From contig SKWP01000392.1 in the NCBI GenBank assembly GCA_007128865.1, positions 1 through 7,630 on the forward strand: 7,630 nt of DNA. The letters are read 5' to 3'. The notes below the pieces were generated by a model, which was not told where the DNA came from, did no database searches, and saw nothing but the letters and a program-made list of their open reading frames with translations. Source of the stretch: Paracoccaceae bacterium. GTDB taxonomy: Bacteria > Pseudomonadota > Alphaproteobacteria > Rhodobacterales > Rhodobacteraceae. The position numbers were made by a program, and so were the translations under genes. Positions 1 to 5,234 of the stretch are shown piece by piece; the stretch's first letter is position 1; each line of letters begins with the position of its first letter.

Positions 1-493
1 ATCAGACCACCCCGCACGGCCCTGCCGGCTGGCGCCGCCGCCGGCTGCGTACCGTCACGGCCTGAATCCGGCCCCCTGCGACAGGCGAGGGCGGCCTGAA
101 CAGGCCATCAACCCGATTGCCCTGTCGGAAAGCTCGCAGACGGCTGCGATGAGGACGGCCAGAGTGAGATACAAGCGGATCATCTATGCGCGAAACATCC
201 TCACGGCGGATTTCCCCTGTTGAAATTGTCCGATGGCGGGGCGGCTTCTTGCGCTGCTGCCGGAGTTGAGCACCGCGCCCCCACGATGCGCTGAGTGAGT
301 TGAGCGGGTCTGTGGCCACTGCCACGGCATGTTCGGTTCGCGGGTTGCGCCCGGTTGGCGGGCGCGGGATCCCAGCCATGGGGAGAGAGCGGATGCAGGC
401 CAGAGAACCGGGCTGCGAATGCGGGCTTGGGCGTTTTCTTCGCTTTCGCCTATGCTTCGGATTGACAACGCCGACGTTGAAAGGGGGCCGCGA
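1..493. other. Left-edge region without a recognised gene
   Basis: Nothing in this stretch could be assigned. On the plus strand one frame is open from the left edge (about position 2) to a stop at 221-223, giving 73 residues rich in Arg, Ala and Pro and ending in ARNILTADFPC. It could be the tail of a gene that starts outside the window, but no motif was recognised. Long open frames on the minus strand here (for example 2-754 and 184-717) look like the non-coding frames expected in GC-rich DNA: they are Arg/Pro/Ser-rich and run antisense through the better-supported gene at 494-724. No RNA gene, IS end or repeat array was seen. Confidence 0.4.
427..456 (+). promoter_or_regulatory. Possible promoter of the 76-aa protein gene
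   Basis: A weak sigma-70-like pair, TTGGGC (427-432) and TATGCT (451-456) with an 18-nt spacer, would start transcription about 30 nt before the ATG at 494. A better -35 hexamer, TTGACA (462-467), lies nearby but has no acceptable -10 at the right distance. The call rests on hexamer similarity only. Confidence 0.25.
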
Positions 494-724
494 ATGACGC
501 ATCCGTACCTGTCTTCGGAAGAATTCAAGACCAAGCACGCTGCGATGCGTGAAGCCGGCAGGCGCCGCAAGGCGGAGTTCGAGGCCGCGCTGCGCGTTGC
601 GCAAGCGGCCAGCGAGCCGGGGATGACCATGTCTCCCGAGGAGTTCGTGCGGATCCTGGATGCCGACGGCCCTTTTGACGCCGGTGGCCCGTTTTCTGAC
701 GACTGTTGCCCCACCAACCGGTAG
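494..724 (+). CDS. Small hypothetical protein, 76 aa
   Basis: Function not recognised. The frame stays open further upstream, but the ATG at 494 is chosen because a strong purine-rich ribosome site (AAGGGGG, 481-487) lies 6 nt before it and because the residues upstream are Arg/Gly-rich and look non-coding. The protein begins MTHPYLSSEEF. It has a basic, probably helical stretch at residues 11-40 (AAMREAGRRRKAEFEAALR), then a segment with SPEEFVRILDADGPFD (47-62) and ends with two adjacent cysteines (71-72). There is no signal peptide or membrane segment. The size and charged helix would suit a small regulatory or antitoxin-like protein, but that is only a guess. It converges with the membrane protein gene, whose end is 26 bp away. 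Confidence 0.55.
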   Translation: MTHPYLSSEEFKTKHAAMREAGRRRKAEFEAALRVAQAASEPGMTMSPEEFVRILDADGPFDAGGPFSDDCCPTNR

Positions 725-750
725 ACGCGGCCGGCGGGGCAATGGTCTGG

Positions 751-1224
751 TCAATTGCCAATGGATCCGAGCATGCTCACGAGGAAGCCGAAGAACAGCA
801 CTGGCTCAACGAGGTAGAGTGGCCCGAGAATTGACGTGAAGCTTACGAGGACCGCGCTGATGAAACCAACGCCGACGGCGATGGTGAAGGCGCAAAACGC
901 GTAGTAGGCTGCAAACGGCAGCGCCGCGACGAGGAAAACAGCCGCGCCGATCAACGAAACCCTACCCCCTTTCTTGCAGGTGATGATGATTCCACCCAGC
1001 CACCACACGAGCAGGGGGGTCAGATATTCGCGCAGGATATCAGGCCGATCGAGCAGGAAATACTGGTGCCGGCTCGAGTCAATCGGGCGCATCGACATCG
1101 CGTAGCCATGCATCCGGTCGAGCATGTCGATGCGCTCCATGCCATAGTGGAAAATGATCGCGCCGATGGCGGCGCGCCAGAGGATGGCCCACGCGAGGGC
1201 GGGGGCAGAGAGTGTGTCGTGCAT
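751..1224 (-). CDS. Multi-pass inner-membrane protein, unknown function, 157 aa
   Basis: Family not recognised. The start at 1224 is supported by AAAGGA about 9 nt upstream. Hydrophobic stretches suggest four or five membrane segments, at residues about 8-25, 66-82, 89-107, 108-130 and 136-154. Between the first two lies a polar loop (residues 28-62) rich in Met, Arg, Asp and His, including GMERIDMLDRMHG. A short CKKGG turn (83-87) separates the second and third segments, and by the positive-inside tendency it is probably cytoplasmic. The gene is divergent from the XRE-type repressor and shares its AT-rich intergenic region with two palindromic operators, so it is probably repressed by that protein. 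It could be a membrane effector, a transporter-like protein or an envelope protein; the sequence does not decide. Confidence 0.7.
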   Translation of the reverse strand: MHDTLSAPALAWAILWRAAIGAIIFHYGMERIDMLDRMHGYAMSMRPIDSSRHQYFLLDRPDILREYLTPLLVWWLGGIIITCKKGGRVSLIGAAVFLVAALPFAAYYAFCAFTIAVGVGFISAVLVSFTSILGPLYLVEPVLFFGFLVSMLGSIGN

Positions 1225-1267
1225 GTGTAACGTCCTTTCGGGCTTGCCACACGGCGGTGGCCCTGTA

Positions 1268-1308
1268 ATGATAGTTTTATATCATAGAAAATGATAAAAA
1301 GCTATCAT
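1268..1308. promoter_or_regulatory. Two tandem palindromic operators for the XRE-type repressor
   Basis: Two 18-bp sites with identical half-sites, ATGATA-N6-TATCAT, occupy 1268-1285 and 1291-1308, with centres 23 bp apart. The spacers differ (GTTTTA and AAAAGC) while the arms are exactly conserved, which is what selection on a dimeric DNA-binding protein would leave. The sites fill an AT-rich island in otherwise GC-rich DNA, between the start of the membrane protein gene (1224, minus) and the start of the repressor gene (1322, plus). Promoter hexamers for both directions must lie within or next to them, but the repeated TATCAT/TATGAT sequences leave several equally good -10 choices, so no single promoter is called. 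Binding would be expected to shut off both genes. Confidence 0.75.
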
Positions 1309-1321
1309 AAGCGGAGCGCGA

Positions 1322-1609
1322 ATGATCACACGTGAGCAGATAAAGGCAGGCCGCGCGCTGCTGGGCATCGACCAGCGCGATCTGGCCGCTCGGGCCGGCG
1401 TGTCGCTGGTGACCTTGAGGCGGCTTGAGGGGCATGCGGAAAATGCAGGTCTCGTGGCTTCAACGAGTGTGCGGAAGGTGGTCGCGGCACTTGAAGGCAT
1501 GGGGGTGCGATTTCTTTCTGAAGGCGACGTGGCGACGGGCGCTGGCGTTTCGTTGACTGCGGGAATGCCGACGCGCGCGTTGCGCGCGCCGCAGGATGAA
1601 GAGGGCTGA
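1322..1609 (+). CDS. XRE-family helix-turn-helix transcriptional regulator, 95 aa
   Basis: A small Cro/C1-type DNA-binding protein. Residues 17-39 (DQRDLAARAGVSLVTLRRLE and following) form the helix-turn-helix: helix two at about 20-26, the turn at AGVS, and the recognition helix at about 28-37. Residues 48-70 (TSVRKVVAALEGMGVRFLSE) match the usual C-terminal part of short alphaproteobacterial XRE regulators. The last 25 residues are Gly/Ala-rich and probably disordered. The ATG at 1322 has GGAG (1313-1316) 5 nt upstream. It is divergent from the membrane protein gene, and the shared gap has twin palindromes, so autorepression with control of the neighbour is the simplest model (inference). 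The stop lies only 4 bp from the stop of the convergent AAA+ gene. Confidence 0.85.
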   Translation: MITREQIKAGRALLGIDQRDLAARAGVSLVTLRRLEGHAENAGLVASTSVRKVVAALEGMGVRFLSEGDVATGAGVSLTAGMPTRALRAPQDEEG

Positions 1610-1613
1610 CGCA

Positions 1614-3983
1614 TTACGGGGAAGTCCTGCAACCGTCGCAGGGTTCGGACCCCGGTTGCGCCGCTGTATCGAGAAGGCGCGCCAGATCGGCTGCGTCGAG
1701 ATCGCGGGCGGCAAGCAAGGCCGTTGCAATGCGCTGCAGGTCCATCCGGTGCGTTTCCAGCAGCGACCGCACGTCGCGTGCGGCATGTTGAAGGCGTTCT
1801 TCGACACGTGCGCGCATATCGAGAGGCATATGCGTCAGAGGGCGGTCGAGCGCGTGCCACGTCAGCAGCGGGCCGAAGCCGAAATTCGCTTCCGCCTCCA
1901 GCGCAAGTTGTGTTGCTTGCCCAAGATCGCTGTCCGCGCTCCCCCCGCTGCCGCTCGAGATGTCACCGCACAGGATCGCCTCGGCTGCGCGGCCGGCCAG
2001 TTTCAGCTGCAGATGCAATGGAACCGTCGCCCGGGTGAGCATGCTTGCCGATGGCCGCGCGACAAAGCCAACCCGGGCTGTGATCCGGGCGTGGATCGGC
2101 GGTGCGAGACCGAGAAGGTGGCCAGCCAGGATATGGCCGGCTTCGTGGACAGCGATCCGCCACATCATATCTTCATCATTGCGCGGCATGGCCGCATCCG
2201 CTGCGGCGGAAACATCGGCACGGGTCAGCGCGCGCCGGGCCGCACGTGAGCGGGTCCGGGCATCGCGCAGCATGGCGGCGATTTCCGCGCCGCTCAGTCC
2301 GAGCAGCTGATTGGCGAGATCATGGGCCATATCCTGAGCCAATGTTGCCGGCAGCCCGGCGTGCAGCATCTCCACGATTCCCTTGCGATCCGGCAGGCCG
2401 ACGGGGATGTGGCGATCAAAACGCCCGGCCCGAACAACTGCCGGATCGACCCGGTCACGCTCGTTGGTGGCAGCAATCAGGATGACGCCAGGCGTCGCGA
2501 GCACGCGGTCGATGAGCGTCAGCAGGCCATTGACGACCCCGACAATATAGCCGTTGCCAGGCCGGTCGCGGCCGAAAAAACTGTCGATCTCGTCGATGAA
2601 GAGCACCGATGGCGCGCTCGCGATGGCGTGCTCGCCAGCGGTATGGAGCGCGCGCAGCATGTCGCCCTGGTGCCCCATTTTCTGGCAGTCGGAATAGCTG
2701 GTCCTGATCAGCGGCACCCTCGCGGATCCCGCCAGCGCTTGCGCAAGCAGGGTCTTTCCGGTCCCGGGAGGTCCGTGCAGCAGAAACGATTTCGTGACAT
2801 CGGCCCAGTCGACACCGCCGGTCCGCCAGTCCTGCAGATCGGCAACCACCTGGCGCAGCGCTGCGATGGCCGCGGGTTGTCCGTGAACTGCCTCGAGCGT
2901 CGTGCCCCCGCCGCGAGCCATTGCGGCAATGGTGCGTACGAGCCGGGCATGCGCCGTCGCCGCGTCACTTGCCGCCAGTGCCGGTAGAAGGTGCACGTAG
3001 CTTGGCTGGACGAGCTCAAGATCTGGCACGTCGTGCGAGATGTCCGAGCCTGGATGCAGGATACCGAGGAGCACGACGATCATCGCACCGTCCATTGGAG
3101 CGAGCGAGAAACGGGATGTCGCAAGAGGTCTCAGGTTCTCCGGCAGAGCAGCGTCGGTGCTCAGGATGGCGATAACCCCGCGGCCCGCGAGCAGCGCGAC
3201 TTCCAGCTTCCGGGAGAACTCTTCGATCCTTGTACGGTTGACGGTGTCCTCTTCGTGGAGAACGATCGGTGCGGCGCCTTTGGAATTGATGTCGGTGATA
3301 AGCTCCGCAAGCCGCTTGCGGTCTTCATGCCGCGGCACGGTGATGGCAGTGATCGTGCCGGGCTCGGGTCGCAGACGAGCGATATCCGACCCGGCGTCCG
3401 CCAGCGTGCGCGCCAGTTGCAGGATCATGACGGCGTTGACCCTCTGATCGAGTGTCGGCGGGGTGCCCCAGCCGGCGGCGTTCGCATCCTCGGCACCAGC
3501 TGCGCGTGCCAGCAGCGTCTGGAGCTTGCGATCATCTGATCGTGTCACGCGCAGAAGATATGCCCGTGCCGCCGCCTGGCCCGGGTGAGACGGTGCATCC
3601 GCCGATGCCGCCCCTTCGGCCGAAGTCCGCCTCGGGTGATCGTCCTGCGAAAGCAGAGGGACCGCAGCCATTCCCGGCATCGCAGGCCCGACGGCCTCTG
3701 CGGGGCTCGCGCCCGGGCGGCAGAGCAGCCGCAGGCGTCCATGCCGGACAACTCCGGCGAACGGGCCGAACCGTCGCGCGCGGGTTTCGATACGTGCCTT
3801 GCGAAGATGACGGATGACCTCGGCCCGGGGCAGGGCAGTGGCCATGTCGAGTGCGGTCTTGTAGTCCGCTCCGGTGATGGCAGCGAGGAACCCGGCAAGG
3901 CGCTCGGCGGCAAGAAGATGCGATCGCAGCTGCCACTCCTGACGGATCCGGCGGTTGCGGCGAAGGAAAACAGGGGCGAGCAT
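1614..3983 (-). CDS. FtsH-like AAA+ zinc metalloprotease without membrane anchor, 789 aa
   Basis: Predicted ATP-driven proteolysis of unknown substrates in the cytoplasm. The AAA+ module is intact: Walker A GPPGTGKT at residues 404-411, Walker B VLFIDEID at 460-467, sensor-1 ATN at 505-507, and the arginine-finger region DPAVVRAGRFDR at 513-524. An M41-type peptidase domain follows, with the zinc motif HEAGH at 613-617 and a later SDL with Asp686 in the place of the third ligand of FtsH. It differs from FtsH in three ways. No transmembrane segment is seen. There is a roughly 370-residue N-terminal region, of which 180-315 looks like a degenerate AAA-type fold without a Walker A. The FtsH pore-loop aromatic-hydrophobic-Gly motif aligns with KMG (435-437). 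The start at 3983 has only a weak ribosome site (GTGGGAT). The tRNA-like gene lies 35 nt upstream on the same strand. A plain ATPase role is possible, but the HEAGH argues for a protease. Confidence 0.88.
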   Translation of the reverse strand: MLAPVFLRRNRRIRQEWQLRSHLLAAERLAGFLAAITGADYKTALDMATALPRAEVIRHLRKARIETRARRFGPFAGVVRHGRLRLLCRPGASPAEAVGPAMPGMAAVPLLSQDDHPRRTSAEGAASADAPSHPGQAAARAYLLRVTRSDDRKLQTLLARAAGAEDANAAGWGTPPTLDQRVNAVMILQLARTLADAGSDIARLRPEPGTITAITVPRHEDRKRLAELITDINSKGAAPIVLHEEDTVNRTRIEEFSRKLEVALLAGRGVIAILSTDAALPENLRPLATSRFSLAPMDGAMIVVLLGILHPGSDISHDVPDLELVQPSYVHLLPALAASDAATAHARLVRTIAAMARGGGTTLEAVHGQPAAIAALRQVVADLQDWRTGGVDWADVTKSFLLHGPPGTGKTLLAQALAGSARVPLIRTSYSDCQKMGHQGDMLRALHTAGEHAIASAPSVLFIDEIDSFFGRDRPGNGYIVGVVNGLLTLIDRVLATPGVILIAATNERDRVDPAVVRAGRFDRHIPVGLPDRKGIVEMLHAGLPATLAQDMAHDLANQLLGLSGAEIAAMLRDARTRSRAARRALTRADVSAAADAAMPRNDEDMMWRIAVHEAGHILAGHLLGLAPPIHARITARVGFVARPSASMLTRATVPLHLQLKLAGRAAEAILCGDISSGSGGSADSDLGQATQLALEAEANFGFGPLLTWHALDRPLTHMPLDMRARVEERLQHAARDVRSLLETHRMDLQRIATALLAARDLDAADLARLLDTAAQPGSEPCDGCRTSP

Positions 3984-4018
3984 GAAAGATTATCCCACGG
4001 CACACGAAGAATTTCGGA

Positions 4019-4109
4019 TGGTGGGAGGCCCGGGATTCGAACCCGGCCGCGCGTTCTGGTCTGGAACTACCGGGGTATAAACCCCGCCCGCACACCTGTG
4101 CTGCCTCCC
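4019..4109 (-). tRNA. Non-canonical class II-like tRNA gene with encoded CCA; identity uncertain
   Basis: In RNA numbering, nt 1-7 (GGGAGGC) pair perfectly with 81-87 (GCCTCCC), followed by A and an encoded CCA. The T arm is perfect: CCGGG, loop TTCGAAT, CCCGG (nt 64-80). A variable arm with a GTTC/GAAC stem and 7-nt loop (nt 43-57) gives the 91-nt length typical of Ser, Leu, Tyr or Sec tRNAs. The rest is odd. The D arm is GCAC-AGGT-GTGC (nt 9-20) with only a 4-nt loop, position 8 is A not T, and the anticodon arm is CGGGG-TTTATA-CCCCG with a 6-nt loop. If a 7-nt loop is forced, the anticodon reads TAT (Ile AUA codon, one G-G mismatch in the stem) or TTA (the UAA stop codon, two mismatches), so no identity is given. 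It may be a specialised or suppressor tRNA, a tRNA-like regulatory RNA, or a decaying copy. The intact acceptor, T arm and CCA argue against simple decay. Confidence 0.68.
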
Positions 4110-4516
4110 GATTTGGAAGTCAGCGTATCGAAAGGGCCTGGGTGCGACGGGTGATCATGCCGACAGACTCCGACAATGATAGCAAGGTGTCAACAGGTTT
4201 CAGCGCGACGGATCCGCCGTGCGGGCCAGTCGAGGCACATCCCGGTTCTGTCGATGCGATTTCGACACCGCGGCAGAGAAGAGCCCTCTGTGGGTGCGGA
4301 GTTGTGCCCCAGCGCGCATTTCCGTGCTTTGGCAATGCCAGAGTTTGATCATACATGATATTGGCTCAGGTGAGGCTTTCAGCCATGCCCATGAGCGCCC
4401 GCCGGGCTGCATTGAACGCCTTTTGGTCCTTTTGCGTTCGCAGCAGAGACAGCAAGCACCCCGCGTGGCGTCGTGAACTGTTGCCTGGGCTGCTGACGTG
4501 CAGGATGCGGCCCGCC
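4110..4516. other. Intergenic region of about 400 bp with no supported gene
   Basis: This stretch lies between the 5' end of the tRNA-like gene and the 3' end of the 68-aa protein gene. It contains short open frames on both strands, none with a convincing ribosome site or protein family. Two small palindromes lie next to each other: TGGCA-A-TGCCA (4330-4340) and ATCAT-AC-ATGAT (4348-4359). The promoter of the minus-strand tRNA-like/AAA+ unit should be in the lower part of this region. Confidence 0.5.
4176..4203 (-). promoter_or_regulatory. Weak candidate promoter of the tRNA-like/AAA+ unit
   Basis: On the minus strand CTGAAA (4203-4198) and TATCAT (4181-4176) are 16 nt apart and would start transcription about 60 nt before the tRNA-like gene. 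The -10 lies inside ATGATA-N6-TGTCAA (4176-4193, plus strand), which matches 10 of 12 arm positions of the XRE operators at 1268-1308. A TTGACA is also present on the minus strand (4193-4188) but lacks a good -10. Speculative. Confidence 0.25.
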
Positions 4517-4723
4517 TTATTCCCGCTCAATCTGGTAGATCAGCTCCGGCAAGCCGCCCGCCCAACCGGCGATTTCCTTGTCCATGTCAGCCCGGCGGGA
4601 GGCGACTGGTTCGTTGTCGCGTGCATGACGCATGCGCCTCAGTTCCATCAACACCTCATGAACCGGCCCGTCGCGGTACGCGCGCTCAAGCCGATCCAGG
4701 CCATCATCAGTCGAAATCTTCAT
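4517..4723 (-). CDS. Small hypothetical protein, 68 aa, coupled to the MarR-like gene
   Basis: Function not recognised. The frame is open further upstream, but the ATG at 4723 is chosen because AGGAG lies 6 nt before it, whereas an earlier start at 4780 would overlap most of the MarR-like C terminus in another frame. The protein is highly charged and probably helical: residues 7-36 (DGLDRLERAYRDGPVHEVLM, then ELRRMRHARD), then an amphipathic C terminus with GGLPELIYQIERE (56-68). No membrane segment or signal peptide is seen. The start overlaps the last 17 nt of the upstream regulator gene, so translation is probably coupled and the two products may work together, for example as regulator and modulator (inference). 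Confidence 0.6.
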   Translation of the reverse strand: MKISTDDGLDRLERAYRDGPVHEVLMELRRMRHARDNEPVASRRADMDKEIAGWAGGLPELIYQIERE

Positions 4724-5135
4724 CGGGGTCTCCTGCCGCGGTAGATTCCAGCACCGAGGCCAGCATGTAGGCCCCGGCATTCGTCAACGTAAGGTACTTT
4801 GCCCGGCTGTTGCGATCTTCGATTTTTGCGATCCACCCCAGCCCGACCGAGCTTCCAACTCCATCAGACAGGAGGTCGCAGAGACGGGCGGTCGAGGAGT
4901 ATTGCATCCCAACCCCCTCGGCGACGCTCTTGATGTAAGGCCGCTCCTGCGCCCCAACCCGCCGTGCGATATGCAGGAAAACCTGCAGCGCACCGATCGT
5001 GAGATCCGGTTTCTCTTTCCGTAGCGCACCCAGGAGCTGTTCAATCTGGCTCCACGAAAGACCCTTGCTTCGCGATAGATCGGCAATGGCGGGTGGCAGG
5101 TCAGTAACCGGCAACGTCCCGAAAACGAAAAACAT
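4707..5135 (-). CDS. MarR-like winged helix-turn-helix regulator, 142 aa
   Basis: The layout is that of a MarR-type regulator. An N-terminal helical region (residues 28-60, including LTIGALQVFLHIARR) is followed by a helix-turn-helix at about 67-91 (IKSVAEGVGMQYSSTARLCD) and a wing with GWIAKIEDRNSRAKYLTLT (100-118), where strand, turn and strand flank Asp107-Arg111. A final helix (119-130) would serve dimerisation. The C terminus is acidic (DPDEDFD). The start at 5135 has GGGAG 9 nt upstream. It heads a two-gene unit with the 68-aa protein and is divergent from the unknown protein and relaxase genes, with promoters overlapping between them. Autoregulation plus control of the mobilisation unit is the likely role (inference). 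Similar small wHTH proteins occur on alphaproteobacterial plasmids. Confidence 0.78.
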   Translation of the reverse strand: MFFVFGTLPVTDLPPAIADLSRSKGLSWSQIEQLLGALRKEKPDLTIGALQVFLHIARRVGAQERPYIKSVAEGVGMQYSSTARLCDLLSDGVGSSVGLGWIAKIEDRNSRAKYLTLTNAGAYMLASVLESTAAGDPDEDFD

Positions 5136-5151
5136 GCCGCAATACTCCCGC

Positions 5152-5181
5152 TTGACATGGCTGGCACTCCATCCCTATTAT
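5152..5181 (+). promoter_or_regulatory. Strong sigma-70-type promoter of the relaxase-side unit
   Basis: TTGACA (5152-5157), a perfect -35 hexamer, is followed after 18 nt by TATTAT (5176-5181), one mismatch from the consensus -10. Transcription would start near 5188 and run into the genes at 5230 and 6002. The -10 overlaps the opposite-strand TATAAT, so firing in the two directions is likely mutually exclusive. Confidence 0.7.
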
Positions 5182-5205
5182 ACATGAACACGTAATGCAA
5201 TACTG
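5177..5205 (-). promoter_or_regulatory. Promoter of the MarR-like gene
   Basis: A perfect TATAAT lies on the minus strand at 5182-5177, about 40 nt before the regulator's ATG, which places the transcript start near 5170. The -35 at 17-nt spacing is CAGTAT (5205-5200), a poor match, so this promoter may be weaker or need help. It shares base pairs with the plus-strand -10. Confidence 0.55.
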
Positions 5206-5234
5206 GATAAAGTATCTTGATATCCGATCATGTA
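5181..5234. promoter_or_regulatory. Dyad elements in the divergent promoter, candidate MarR-like operators
   Basis: Two nested symmetric patterns are visible. TACATGA (5181-5187) is matched by its inverse TCATGTA (5228-5234), and inside them ATACT-N6-AGTAT (5200-5215) forms a compact dyad. The outer left arm touches both -10 elements and the inner dyad covers the minus-strand -35 position. A dimeric winged-helix protein bound here would block both transcripts. The assignment to the neighbouring regulator is inference. Confidence 0.45.

Noticed and set aside
184..717. 177-codon open frame on the minus strand
   Set aside because: Antisense to the 76-aa gene, Ser/Arg/Ala-rich, no family features and no ribosome site.
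2..754. Long open frame of 250 codons on the minus strand
   Set aside because: Arg/Pro-rich product with no motif, antisense to the 76-aa gene that has a clear ribosome site; typical of non-coding frames in GC-rich DNA.
738..759. Dyad GGCAAT-N10-ATTGCC between two convergent genes
   Set aside because: It overlaps the end of the membrane protein gene and has no T run, so it is not a convincing terminator.
1573..1587. Alternating CG hairpin GCGCGC-GTT-GCGCGC
   Set aside because: It lies inside the XRE gene and encodes normal residues; a by-product of high GC without an obvious role.
1641..1655. T-arm-like sequence GGGTTCGGACCCCGG, possible second tRNA fragment or att site
   Set aside because: It lies within the C-terminal coding part of the AAA+ gene, has no acceptor or CCA nearby and matches the tRNA-like T arm only partly.
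2322..2987. Long plus-strand open frames opposite the AAA+ gene
   Set aside because: They are antisense to a gene with intact Walker and HEAGH motifs and show no domain themselves.
4142..4348. 68-codon plus-strand open frame starting with or near MPTDSDNDSK
   Set aside because: No clear ribosome site and no family; overlapping open frames exist on both strands here, so coding cannot be supported.
4340..4370. AGAGTTTGATC followed by TTGGCTCAG, resembling the start of 16S rRNA
   Set aside because: A 9-10 nt insertion splits the match and the sequence after GGCTCAGG does not continue as 16S rRNA; judged coincidence.
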